Shown here: in pieces, positions 1-6,723 of the stretch
Layout: each line of letters opens with the position of its first letter
How positions within the stretch are numbered: position 1 is the first letter of the stretch
From: Acidobacteriota bacterium
Lineage (GTDB): Bacteria > Acidobacteriota > Terriglobia > Acidiferrales > UBA7541
Direction of reading: 5' to 3'
NCBI GenBank assembly: GCA_003133505.1
Contig: PKXT01000220.1
Span: 4,150-11,576, forward strand
DNA: 7,427 nt
The notes under the pieces: model-generated
Seen by the model: the letters and a program-made list of their open reading frames with translations, nothing else
Database searches by the model: none
What the model was told of the DNA's origin: nothing
Position numbers and translations under genes: made by a program

Positions 1-1004
1 TGCTCATTGATGCACGGTCCCATCTGCGTTTCGGGATCCAGTCCGTTTCCGACCTTGAGCGCCCTTACACGCTCCACCAGGCGGTCCACAAATTCCCCGT
101 AGACTGACTTATGCACCGCGATCCGGCTCGCCGCGGTGCAGCGCTGCCCGGAAGTGCCGAATCCGCCCCACACCGCGCCTTCCACCGCCAAGTCCAGGTT
201 TGCATCGTCCATTACCAGGATTATGTTCTTTCCGCCCATTTCCAGATGGCATTTCTTAAATGTCGGTGCGCAGGCCGAGCTGACGATTCGTCCCACATCC
301 GTGGAACCGGTGAAACTCACCATGTGCACGTCGCGATGGTGGATCAACGAAGATCCCGCTCCCGGCCCGTCCCCGTTTACAACGTTGACCACGCCGCGGG
401 GCAGCCCCGCTTCCGTCAAAATCTGCACCAGGTGATATGTGGATAGCGGAGTGTCCTCCGCTGGCTTGATCACCACCGTGTTTCCGCACACCAGCGCCGG
501 CATCATCTTCCACGACGGGATCGCCATGGGAAAGTTCCACGGAGTAACCAGAGCCGCCACTCCAATCGGCGAACGCACCGACATTGCAAACTTGTCAGGC
601 ATTTCCGAAGGCGACGTTTGTCCAAATAGCCGCCGACCTTCGCCTGCCATGTAATACGTCATATCAATCGCTTCCTGCACGTCGCCACGCGTTTCAGCGA
701 GAACCTTGCCCATCTCCCGTGTCATGTCCCGGGCTAGCTCTTCCTTGCGCGTCACCATGGTTTCCGCCGCGCGATACAGAATTTCCGCCCTCTTGGGCGC
801 GGGCATCAGCCGCCACGCTGGATATGCAGCCTTCGCCGCCTCCACCGCGTCATTCACATCATCTTCCCCAGAGGTGGGAAACATTCCCACCATTTCTTCG
901 GTATTCGCTGGGTTCCGATTCTCGAACGCTTTCCCGCCGCGCGCCTCTTTCCATTCACCATCGATGAAATTCTTGTACAATTTCGGCATTACCGCTGTAA
1001 ACAT
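1..1004 (-). CDS. Aldehyde dehydrogenase, NAD(P)-dependent (3' part outside the window)
   Basis: This is a member of the ALDH superfamily, which oxidises aldehydes to carboxylic acids with NAD(P)+ in the cytoplasm. The first 334 residues are visible; families of this type usually have about 480-500, so roughly 150 are missing beyond base 1. Landmarks: PWNFP at 155-159 with the oxyanion-hole Asn157, cofactor-binding Lys180 in IKPAE, the Rossmann motif FTGST at 231-235, the general base Glu255 in LEMGGKN, and the nucleophile Cys289 in SGQRCTAASR. All key residues in view are intact. The ATG at 1004 is chosen because GAGGAG lies 5 nt upstream (1010-1015); a second ATG at 989 is less well placed. 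It has its own promoter (1068-1095), so it is probably transcribed separately from the upstream peptidoglycan-binding gene. The cysteine-region wording recalls semialdehyde and ketoglutarate-semialdehyde dehydrogenases, but the substrate cannot be assigned from this fragment. Confidence 0.95.
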   Translation of the reverse strand, partial: MFTAVMPKLYKNFIDGEWKEARGGKAFENRNPANTEEMVGMFPTSGEDDVNDAVEAAKAAYPAWRLMPAPKRAEILYRAAETMVTRKEELARDMTREMGKVLAETRGDVQEAIDMTYYMAGEGRRLFGQTSPSEMPDKFAMSVRSPIGVAALVTPWNFPMAIPSWKMMPALVCGNTVVIKPAEDTPLSTYHLVQILTEAGLPRGVVNVVNGDGPGAGSSLIHHRDVHMVSFTGSTDVGRIVSSACAPTFKKCHLEMGGKNIILVMDDANLDLAVEGAVWGGFGTSGQRCTAASRIAVHKSVYGEFVDRLVERVRALKVGNGLDPETQMGPCINE

Positions 1005-1067
1005 CTATTCTCCTCGCAGATCATGCAGACACACTAATTCGGCTGACACGCCTATCGGCAACCATAA

Positions 1068-1095
1068 ATTATAAGGGTAATCCCTGGAACATCAA
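1068..1095 (-). promoter_or_regulatory. Sigma70-type promoter for the aldehyde dehydrogenase gene
   Basis: Read on the minus strand, TTGATG (1090-1095, 4 of 6 to the -35 consensus) is followed after 16 nt by a perfect TATAAT (1068-1073). Transcription would start near 1061 and give a leader of about 57 nt before the ATG at 1004. Because it lies between two co-directional genes, it implies that the dehydrogenase can be expressed independently of htrA and the peptidoglycan-binding gene. Inferred from consensus match only. Confidence 0.6.
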
Positions 1096-1176
1096 TCTTT
1101 GACTTTCTTGTGGCTGGCCAGTGCGGCGGACATAGAAGTTCACTCCAGCCGGAGGATTCTTCCGGTAATGCTCGCT

Positions 1177-1704
1177 TTAATTGCTCAACGGTTCGGTAAA
1201 ATTCGCAATAGCGGGCTTTATCACACCCGCGGAGGGCGCGTTACTAACCGGCGGCAGCACTGTTTTTGGGGGATTCAGCCCCGCGACATCCGAGCCCAGA
1301 CCGAGATGTTGCAAGCTCGCCGCGTCAAGCTTTCCCGTGACGGTCAGGCCACTCCTCTCCTGATAACTCCGCAGCGCGTCAGACATTGCGCCATCCCATT
1401 TTCCGCTCGGCTCACCCTGATAATCGCCCTGCTGCGCCAGCGCGGTCTGAATTTCCGCAACGCGATCAGGCATCGGAGTTTGCTGGAAGGCATCGGAGCG
1501 CCACTTCCTCGCTCCATGCTGCAATGAGTAATGGTGTGACGTCGTTCCGCCATAGGAGATATGCCTGACGTGCGCACTCGTGTAGCCCCGCGAGTGCACA
1601 GGGCGCCGCACACTGCGCAATGCCGCTGGAGCGGGCGTAGCCAACCCCGCCACCATTAGTAACAGAACAAAAATCCCCGCGCTCAATCCGGTTTTGCGAT
1701 TCAA
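1177..1704 (-). CDS. Exported protein with a peptidoglycan-binding (PG_binding_1-like) domain
   Basis: A 175-residue secreted protein. Residues 1-27 form a signal peptide: a basic start (NRK), a hydrophobic core (IFVLLLMVAGLA) and an APA-A cleavage site around 27. Residues 28-79 are rich in Arg, His, Ser and Tyr and look disordered and basic. Residues 80-136 fit the three-helix peptidoglycan-binding domain: RVAEIQTALAQQGDY, then GKWDGAMSDALRSYQ, then the closing GLTVTGKLDAASLQHLG segment. The remaining 39 residues are Pro-rich. No catalytic domain is present, so it is more likely a wall-binding or structural factor than a hydrolase. The start is a TTG preceded by a run of eight G; no in-frame ATG gives a better signal peptide. 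It lies 32 nt after the htrA-type gene on the same strand with no clear terminator between, suggesting co-transcription in envelope maintenance. The precise role is unknown. Confidence 0.85.
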   Translation of the reverse strand: MNRKTGLSAGIFVLLLMVAGLATPAPAALRSVRRPVHSRGYTSAHVRHISYGGTTSHHYSLQHGARKWRSDAFQQTPMPDRVAEIQTALAQQGDYQGEPSGKWDGAMSDALRSYQERSGLTVTGKLDAASLQHLGLGSDVAGLNPPKTVLPPVSNAPSAGVIKPAIANFTEPLSN

Positions 1705-1708
1705 AATT

Positions 1709-1716
1709 CCCCCCCC
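1709..1716 (-). promoter_or_regulatory. Eight-G ribosome binding site before a TTG start
   Basis: On the minus strand, GGGGGGGG sits 4 nt upstream of the TTG start codon at 1704. The G run is the only Shine-Dalgarno-like sequence in the 32-nt gap after the protease stop, so it supports the TTG as start. A homopolymer of this length in a ribosome binding site is unusual and could vary by slipped-strand replication. Confidence 0.55.
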
Positions 1717-1736
1717 GCTAAATCTGCCGTTGAGTT

Positions 1737-3320
1737 CTACTGCCCTGCCGGCGCTTCCCCTGCCAGGTAAACTGCCAGCACCTGGTCCGCATCCGAACGC
1801 CGCGCTACACGAAATAGTACATCTTGTCCGGGCTTTAGTTTAGCAATTTCTTTTTTATAGCTGGTCGAATCGGTTACGGCCACGTGGTTCACTTCTGTAA
1901 TCACGTCCCCGCGCAGAAAGCCGATATCCTCGCCGAAGCTCGCCGGCTCCACGTCCGTGACGATTACTCCCGCCACCGAAGCCGACATTCCGATCTTCCG
2001 CGCAATTTCCGAAGTCATTTCCTCCGTATGCAGACCGAAATGCGCGGGCGCCGCTTCCCCGGAGGGATTGGCCTGATCCTGATCTTCACCAATCTGCTTC
2101 CCGAATAATTTCGTGCGGTCCGCCACCATCACATCCACGTCGGCAGCTTTGCCGTTCCGGTAATAACGCAGATGAACTTTCTGCCCAATCGCTGTCTGCG
2201 CCACGGGATCCACCAAATCGCTTCCCGTATGAATTGGCTTTCCATTTACGTTGGAGATTACATCCGCCGGACGAATCCCCGCTTTTTCCGCGGGGCTTCC
2301 CGCTTGCACCGCCTCCACTTCAATTCCATACGGCGCGCCCAGCTCTTTCAGCATGATGGAATTGTTGCCGTGTTCTTCCTGGAACGTGATGCCGATGGAA
2401 CCGCGCGTAACCTTTCCATTAGTCACCAGTTGGTTGTAAACGGAAATCGCCGTATTCGATGGGAGCGCGAAGCCCACACCCTCAAATCCCCTGCTGCCCG
2501 TATAAATCGCCGTGTTGATACCAATTACTTCCCCTGCCATGTTCACCAGCGGCCCGCCGGAATTTCCCGGATTGATCGCCGCGTCCGTCTGAATGAACTG
2601 TTGAAATTGTTGTCCGATATTGTTGCGGTTTTTCGCGCTGACGATTCCCGCCGTCACCGTCGCGTTCAGACCAAACGGGCTGCCGAATGCCAGCACCCAA
2701 TCGCCCACCTGCACCGCTTCCGAATTTCCCAACCGCGCAATGGGAAGTTTTTGCCCCGCTTCAATTTGTATGACCGCCAGATCGGTTTCCTTGTCGGTGC
2801 CAATCAGCTTCGCCGTGTAAGTATTCGAATCGCCATCCAGCGTTACTTGAATCTTGGTGGCCTGATCAATCACATGATTGTTGGTGAGAATGTAGCCCTT
2901 GGGATCCACCAGCACGCCGGAACCCAGGCTGCGCTCCGCATCATCATCTTCATCGCCGCCATTATCATTGTCGTCAGGTGATTGGAGAAAGTGGTGGAAG
3001 AGGTCGCCAAAGGGATCCACACTGTTGGGTCCGCCGCGCTTGTGCGGGCTTTTTTTCTCCATCACTTGTGTGGTGGAAATATTTACAACCGCTGGCTCCA
3101 GCTTGGTGGTGATGCCGGAAAACGTTCCTGAAAGCTGAACGGGATCGGGAATGGCCAGCAGTGCCGCGCCCGTGCCGCCTTCGCCGTGAGTTGCTTGCAC
3201 GCGTCCAGAAACCAGCGTGCCAATCATGATTCCCGCGCTCAGCGTAATCGCGACAAGCAGCGATGCAAATACTTTTCGCCGCCGCACCCAGTCGTACAGT
3301 TCCTTAAATTCCACGCCCAT
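1737..3320 (-). CDS. htrA: HtrA/Do-family periplasmic serine protease with two PDZ domains
   Basis: A 527-residue S1C-type protease/chaperone that degrades or refolds damaged envelope proteins. Residues 1-16 are cytoplasmic and charged (DWVRRRK), and 17-38 form an uncleaved anchor or signal segment. The protease domain spans about 65-300 with an intact catalytic triad: His149 in TNNHVID, Asp180 in ETDLAVI and Ser254 in NPGNSGGP. PDZ1 covers about 305-402 (GIEVEAVQAGSPAEKAGIRP marks its carboxylate-binding fold) and PDZ2 about 425-522 (VIVTDVEPAS, then GFLRGDVITEVN). Length and layout match DegP/DegQ-like enzymes. An acidic Asp/Glu/Asn stretch at 116-129 sits where the LA loop of this family lies. 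The ATG at 3320 has GGGAG 6 nt upstream (3327-3331). The peptidoglycan-binding gene follows after 32 nt. Whether it corresponds to DegP, DegQ or DegS functionally cannot be told; two PDZ domains argue against DegS. Confidence 0.97.
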   Translation of the reverse strand: MGVEFKELYDWVRRRKVFASLLVAITLSAGIMIGTLVSGRVQATHGEGGTGAALLAIPDPVQLSGTFSGITTKLEPAVVNISTTQVMEKKSPHKRGGPNSVDPFGDLFHHFLQSPDDNDNGGDEDDDAERSLGSGVLVDPKGYILTNNHVIDQATKIQVTLDGDSNTYTAKLIGTDKETDLAVIQIEAGQKLPIARLGNSEAVQVGDWVLAFGSPFGLNATVTAGIVSAKNRNNIGQQFQQFIQTDAAINPGNSGGPLVNMAGEVIGINTAIYTGSRGFEGVGFALPSNTAISVYNQLVTNGKVTRGSIGITFQEEHGNNSIMLKELGAPYGIEVEAVQAGSPAEKAGIRPADVISNVNGKPIHTGSDLVDPVAQTAIGQKVHLRYYRNGKAADVDVMVADRTKLFGKQIGEDQDQANPSGEAAPAHFGLHTEEMTSEIARKIGMSASVAGVIVTDVEPASFGEDIGFLRGDVITEVNHVAVTDSTSYKKEIAKLKPGQDVLFRVARRSDADQVLAVYLAGEAPAGQ

Positions 3321-3356
3321 CGCCCGCTCCCGCGCTTCCCCGCCACGCCTATCGTC

Positions 3357-3362
3357 ACTATA
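3357..3362 (-). promoter_or_regulatory. Possible -10 box of the htrA-type gene
   Basis: On the minus strand TATAGT (5 of 6 to TATAAT) lies 37 nt upstream of the ATG at 3320. No good -35 is found at 16-18 nt; TTGTTG occurs only 14 nt upstream. If used, this promoter may need an activator or an alternative sigma factor, as envelope-stress proteases often do. Confidence 0.3.
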
Positions 3363-3401
3363 CCATTAGGTACGCCCAACAAACATTTTCTCTCAAGCCC
3401 G

Positions 3402-3417
3402 CCTTTCGGCCGGAAGG
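3402..3417. promoter_or_regulatory. Near-palindrome upstream of htrA, possible operator
   Basis: CCTTTCGGCCGGAAGG matches its own reverse complement at 14 of 16 positions. It lies about 40 bp upstream of the candidate -10 box of the protease gene, where an activator would bind. No U run follows on either strand, so a terminator is unlikely. No known regulator motif is recognised. Confidence 0.25.
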
Positions 3418-3476
3418 TCAGCACTTACTTACACCGGAGGCGCCCGAATGCACTGTTCTCACCGCGTAATTCGTCG

Positions 3477-3505
3477 TCATTTCAAGCGTGGCGAAAAATC
3501 TCTCT
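3477..3505 (+). repeat. Degenerate dispersed repeat, copy 1
   Basis: A 29-base unit running from TCATTTCAAGC to AATCTCTCT. It aligns without gaps to copy 2 at 3635-3663 at 22 of 29 positions. The ends ATTT and AAAT can pair as a small hairpin. From memory, units of the shape TCATTCCGAGC...GCGAGGAATCTC are common intergenic repeats in several bacterial phyla, including acidobacteria; no search could be done. Confidence 0.5.
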
Positions 3506-3634
3506 GACAGCTTGCGAATTGCGCATGGCGCGTATGTGTGACGCGCGATTGGAACGGCCTGGCCTACGCCGCACCATGGCGTGAGAGCCGTCGCTACGGA
3601 GTTGCCATTCTGGCCATGCGTTACCCGCTCTCCC

Positions 3635-3663
3635 TCATTCCGAGCTCAGCGAGGAATCTCTCT
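3635..3663 (+). repeat. Degenerate dispersed repeat, copy 2
   Basis: The second 29-base unit, TCATTCCGAGC through AATCTCTCT, lies 158 bp after copy 1 in the same orientation. Its inverted ends ATTCC (3637-3641) and GGAAT (3653-3657) form a 5-bp stem. One stem pair differs between the copies in a compensatory way (T-A in copy 1, C-G in copy 2), which fits selection for, or ancestry of, a hairpin-forming repeat. Confidence 0.55.
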
Positions 3664-3727
3664 TCATTATTTGGCACAACGGAGACATTCGGTTCCCTAG
3701 ATACCACTTCTCTATAACACCACGTCC

Positions 3728-3991
3728 CTATGAACCACGCGGTTCTTCTTTTTCCCGCACCACCACGACCGTGCATCTCGTCACCAGCGCGGCCACCGCT
3801 CCTACCGCCGCCAGCACCGGCGCCAATATCGCCGCCACCGCCCCAATCGTCAGCGGCACCTCAATAATCGTGTGCCCGCTTTCCGTCTTAATGATGATCT
3901 TGGTCGCATTCCCCTCGTGAATCAACTCCTTGATCTTCCCTATCAACTCCTTACTGGTAACGCTGAACTCCTCCCGCCATTCTCTCGCCAT
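3728..3991 (-). CDS. DUF4342 domain-containing small protein
   Basis: An 87-residue protein that I recognise as the DUF4342 family, whose function is not known. Residues 1-28 form a charged amphipathic stretch (EFSVTSKELIGKIKELIHEGN). Residues 31-46 contain the family's KIIIKTESGHTIIEVPLTIG-type strands. Residues 48-71 are a strongly hydrophobic AAILAPVLAAVGAVAALV segment, followed by the TRCTVVVVRE ending. This domain and size are typical for the family. The hydrophobic segment could be a membrane helix or a buried core. The ATG at 3991 is preferred to an upstream ATG at 4072 because AAGG (5 nt) and AAGGAG (11 nt) precede it and because the homology-like part begins there; the extra 27 residues of the longer frame look non-coding. 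It is divergent from the FG-GAP gene. Nothing in the neighbourhood reveals a function. Confidence 0.85.
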   Translation of the reverse strand: MAREWREEFSVTSKELIGKIKELIHEGNATKIIIKTESGHTIIEVPLTIGAVAAILAPVLAAVGAVAALVTRCTVVVVREKEEPRGS

Positions 3992-3996
3992 CTCTG

Positions 3997-4008
3997 CCTT
4001 CTCTCCTT
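3997..4008 (-). promoter_or_regulatory. Ribosome binding site that decides the DUF4342 start
   Basis: On the minus strand AAGGAG (4003-4008) and AAGG (3997-4000) lie 11 and 5 nt before the ATG at 3991. The alternative ATG at 4072 has no comparable site. The shorter 87-residue product is therefore chosen. Confidence 0.6.
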
Positions 4009-4173
4009 CGCCCGTTCCGCTTATCTGGCTTGGTCCATTGTACGCTTTGTCCAACTGCGCTCTGCGTCCCAAGCCGTGGCGCTGTTGGTGGCGCCGACGA
4101 CGAAGTTTTGAATCCTAGCGCAACATCTCGCTGCATTAAGCCAAGCGGCTAGTATTTTCCAATTGGCCTGCTC

Positions 4174-4200
4174 TATTATGTTGGTGAACTGCAACAGGAG
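4174..4200 (+). promoter_or_regulatory. Possible -10 box and ribosome binding site of the FG-GAP gene
   Basis: AGGAG at 4196-4200 is 7 nt before the ATG at 4208 and fixes that start over in-frame ATGs or alternative starts at 4163 and 4178. TATTAT at 4174-4179 is a plausible -10 box, but no good -35 is found at the right distance, so the promoter part is weak. No convincing promoter was found for the divergent DUF4342 gene in the 216-base gap. Confidence 0.5.
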
Positions 4201-4207
4201 CTCCCTT

Positions 4208-6622
4208 ATGCAAAGTGCCCGGATTAGGACATCTGTCGCAGCGTTGATTCTTCTCGGCACCGGTATTCTCACCGCAATTGCTCCTGGTCAGAGTCGGATG
4301 CCGAGCCCCGTCGCATCGGCTGCACTCCTGCCGACTGCCCTCGATCCAATGGGACTGCCCGGTTTTCCGAGCGTTCCGAGGCCGGACGCATCATCGAAAT
4401 CGCTGTTCCTGGAGGCTGGGAAAATTTCCGTGCCCGGGAGCCCGTTCTCCGTGGCAGTGGGCGATTTCAACAACGACGGGAAACCTGATTTTGCAGTCGC
4501 CGGTAATAACGGCCAGGGAGCTGTTGACGTTTACCTGGGAAATGGCGACGGCACATTCCAGCATTCTTTCCATTACATGACAGAGAATCACCAATACGGA
4601 ATCGCGGCCGGCGATTTCAATGGCGATGGAAAACAGGACTTGGCAGTTTTGACACAAGAGGACCACGGGGTTGCGGTTTTCCTGGGCAATGGTGACGGAA
4701 CTTTTCAAAGCGGTGTGGAATATTTCACATCAATTACAGCCGTCGGTTTGATTGTCGCGGATTTGAACGGCGATGGTTACCTGGATATCGCCACCGTGGA
4801 TTGTTGCGAGTCCGCTCGTGGAACCAGCATTCTGTTTGGCAGAGGCGACGGAACTTTCAAAACGGCGGTGCGTCTGAACGACAGCACGGGCTATGGCATT
4901 GCGGTGGGCGACTTCAATCACGACGGAAAACCTGACCTGGCGGAAACCACATATGCAGCCCAAGGACCTGTCGTGGCCATTTTCCTGGGGACCGGACACG
5001 GTAATTTTGCATCCCCCGTGTACTATCCGACCGGCCCGGCAGTCTCCGGCATCGCAACCGCAGACCTGAACGGCGACGGCAATTTTGATCTGATTACGGC
5101 GGATGAATGCGATGTCCAAAATTGCAGCAATGACACCCTGGGATTAGTGTCGGTACTACTTGGCAATGGAGACGGCACATTTCAATCCCATGTGGATTAC
5201 CCGACGGGCTTCTTCTCGACATCCGTAGCGGTCGGCGACTTTAATGGAGACGGCAAGCCTGACCTTGTGGTTGGCAACTACGACGGCCTGACGGTAAGTG
5301 TTCTTCTCGGCAATGGTGACGGCACCTTCCGTCCACGCATAGACTATGGGACCGCTGAGGACACCACTTCCGTGGCTGTGGCTGATTTCAATGGCGACGG
5401 CCTTGACGACATTATCGCCACAAACGGTCACTCCTCGGTTTCAATATTGCTCGCCGATGCCGCTGGGGGTTTTCAGGCCCGCGCCGACTATGTGGCCGGG
5501 ACCGCCCCGCTATCCATCGTTGCCAAGGATTTCAACGGGGATGGAAATGTGGATTTGGTAGTAGCTGTTCAGTACGACAATGCGGTCAGTGTGCTCCTCG
5601 GTGATGGCAGCGGAGCATTCAAGCCCGCCATCGAGTACCCCGTTGGATATGATCCGTATTTTTTGAGATCGGGAGACTTTAATCATGACGGGAAGCCGGA
5701 TCTCGCGGTGATCGCCTGCACGATTCAGTATTGCCAGGGCCCTGAGTCGGTTTTTATTCTTCTTGGCAATGGAGATGGAACGTTTCAGCCTGCGACATCA
5801 TATCCGGTGGAGTTTGGAGCAACTTCCCTGGCCATAGGCGATTTCAATAATGATGGCAACCTCGATCTCGCTGTCGTGAACGAGTGTGGCGACACAGACT
5901 GCACTGGACAAGATGCAACCGTTTCTATCTTGATCGGCAATGGCGACGGTACGTTCCAGGGTCAGAAGGAGTATGCCGTTGGCTTCAGTTCGCAATCAAT
6001 TGTCACTGCGGATTTCAATGGCGATGGCAATCTCGACTTGGCTGTTACGAATACAGGAAGTGGGTCAATTTCGATCCTTTTGGGAGCTGGCGATGGAACC
6101 TTTCCGTCGCAAATTACCGTTCCGGTTGGACAGTACCCGACTGCGCTGGCGACGGCCGATCTTAATGGTGATGGCCATCCCGATTTGGCCTTCATTGAGT
6201 GTCCCGCATCAGGATGCACTTATAACGTCCCGTACTCCGTTGTGGTCATACTAGGTAAAGGCGGCGGGAAATTTAGCCCTCCAAAAATATTCGCTGCGCC
6301 GCCGGGATGTTATGGATTGCATATTGCCGATCTCAACGGCGATGGCATCCCTGATGTGGTGGCTTCCTCCGGCACGGACAGCACTGTGGCCGTATTCCTT
6401 GGAAAAGGCACTGGAAACCTCCAGCACTATAACGGTTATCTCGTCGGCAATGGTCCGCAAACGGTAACAGCCGCCGACGTCAATAATGACGGCAAGGTCG
6501 ACCTGATAACCGCCGACCGAGGTGGAAATCTTGGTGACACCGTCAGTGTGCTGCTGAACATCGGACAGCCAGCGGGAAAACCAGCAGCCTCGAACGGCAG
6601 GCTTTTCGGATCATCGCGCTAG
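4208..6622 (+). CDS. Exported FG-GAP/VCBS repeat protein, 14 repeats
   Basis: An 804-residue protein. Residues 1-27 form a signal peptide (basic SARIR start, then AALILLGTGILTAIA). Residues 28-80 are a low-complexity Pro/Ser/Ala linker. From about 81 to 783 there are 14 repeats of 48-57 residues. Each begins with VAVGDFNxDGxPDL and most end with LLGNGDGTF. The calcium loops start at Asp 86, 136, 185, 235, 287, 344, 393, 441, 490, 545, 602, 651, 708 and 757. The GNGDGTF part is degenerate in repeats 4, 7, 8, 12 and 13, and absent in 14. FG-GAP repeats form integrin-like beta-propellers that bind calcium; seven blades per propeller would give two propellers, an inference. C-x4-C pairs occur at 301/306, 504/509, 560/565 and 665/670. 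No enzymatic domain, Ig-like tail, membrane anchor or sorting signal is seen. It is probably secreted and mediates binding or adhesion; its ligand is unknown. The start at 4208 is set by AGGAG 7 nt upstream. Confidence 0.93.
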   Translation: MQSARIRTSVAALILLGTGILTAIAPGQSRMPSPVASAALLPTALDPMGLPGFPSVPRPDASSKSLFLEAGKISVPGSPFSVAVGDFNNDGKPDFAVAGNNGQGAVDVYLGNGDGTFQHSFHYMTENHQYGIAAGDFNGDGKQDLAVLTQEDHGVAVFLGNGDGTFQSGVEYFTSITAVGLIVADLNGDGYLDIATVDCCESARGTSILFGRGDGTFKTAVRLNDSTGYGIAVGDFNHDGKPDLAETTYAAQGPVVAIFLGTGHGNFASPVYYPTGPAVSGIATADLNGDGNFDLITADECDVQNCSNDTLGLVSVLLGNGDGTFQSHVDYPTGFFSTSVAVGDFNGDGKPDLVVGNYDGLTVSVLLGNGDGTFRPRIDYGTAEDTTSVAVADFNGDGLDDIIATNGHSSVSILLADAAGGFQARADYVAGTAPLSIVAKDFNGDGNVDLVVAVQYDNAVSVLLGDGSGAFKPAIEYPVGYDPYFLRSGDFNHDGKPDLAVIACTIQYCQGPESVFILLGNGDGTFQPATSYPVEFGATSLAIGDFNNDGNLDLAVVNECGDTDCTGQDATVSILIGNGDGTFQGQKEYAVGFSSQSIVTADFNGDGNLDLAVTNTGSGSISILLGAGDGTFPSQITVPVGQYPTALATADLNGDGHPDLAFIECPASGCTYNVPYSVVVILGKGGGKFSPPKIFAAPPGCYGLHIADLNGDGIPDVVASSGTDSTVAVFLGKGTGNLQHYNGYLVGNGPQTVTAADVNNDGKVDLITADRGGNLGDTVSVLLNIGQPAGKPAASNGRLFGSSR
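4448..6556 (+). repeat. Fourteen tandem FG-GAP/VCBS coding repeats
   Basis: In-gene tandem repeats of 144-171 bp. The most conserved DNA words encode DFNGDG and LLGNGDGTF (for example GGCAATGGTGACGG and GATTTCAATGGCGATGG variants). Synonymous differences between units are abundant, so the array is old rather than freshly duplicated. Confidence 0.9.
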
Positions 6623-6635
6623 AAAAGAAGTTTTC

Positions 6636-6692
6636 GGATGGGGACCCGTGGGCCGCATTTTATCAGGTACATCCAGCTTGACGCCCCCATCT
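6636..6692 (+). other. Inverted repeat in the 3' region of the FG-GAP gene
   Basis: GGATGGGG (6636-6643) can pair with CCCCATCT (6685-6692): 7 Watson-Crick pairs plus one G-U, with a 41-nt loop. It lies 14 nt after the stop codon. No T run follows, so it is not a standard intrinsic terminator; it may stabilise the transcript end or be chance. TTTTCGGAT also occurs twice nearby (6603-6611 and 6631-6639). No proper terminator for the gene was found before the next promoter at 6724. Confidence 0.25.
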
Positions 6693-6723
6693 TCCGACTC
6701 ATCACCCTTACAGACGACCCTAT

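Larger units (their letters stand above)
3321..3727. other. Gene-free stretch between htrA and the DUF4342 gene
   Basis: No convincing coding frame is seen in these 407 bases. The stretch contains the upstream region of the protease gene, a near-palindrome (3402-3417) and two degenerate copies of a 29-base repeat (3477-3505 and 3635-3663). The short open frames crossing it have no Shine-Dalgarno site or recognisable product. Confidence 0.6.

Noticed and set aside
1149..1165. Hairpin between the peptidoglycan-binding gene and the dehydrogenase as a terminator
   Set aside because: The stem has a mismatch on the transcribed strand and no T run follows.
1099..1527. Plus-strand open frame of 142 codons
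   Set aside because: Antisense to the peptidoglycan-binding gene and its promoter-side gap; no Shine-Dalgarno site and no domain.
2172..2981. Plus-strand open frame of 269 codons
   Set aside because: It lies wholly antisense to the htrA-type gene, whose catalytic triad and PDZ domains are unambiguous; Arg/His-rich shadow composition.
3186..3584. Plus-strand open frame of 132 codons
   Set aside because: Starts inside the antisense of htrA and continues into intergenic repeats; no recognisable product.
3992..4072. Longer N-terminus for the DUF4342 protein
   Set aside because: The extra 27 residues lack family resemblance, and the better ribosome binding site belongs to the ATG at 3991.
4163..4207. 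Longer N-terminus for the FG-GAP protein
   Set aside because: AGGAG is ideally spaced from the ATG at 4208, and the signal peptide is better formed from there.
4448..6556. CRISPR or other non-coding tandem array
   Set aside because: The repetition is in frame and encodes FG-GAP motifs with synonymous variation; there are no fixed repeats with unique spacers.
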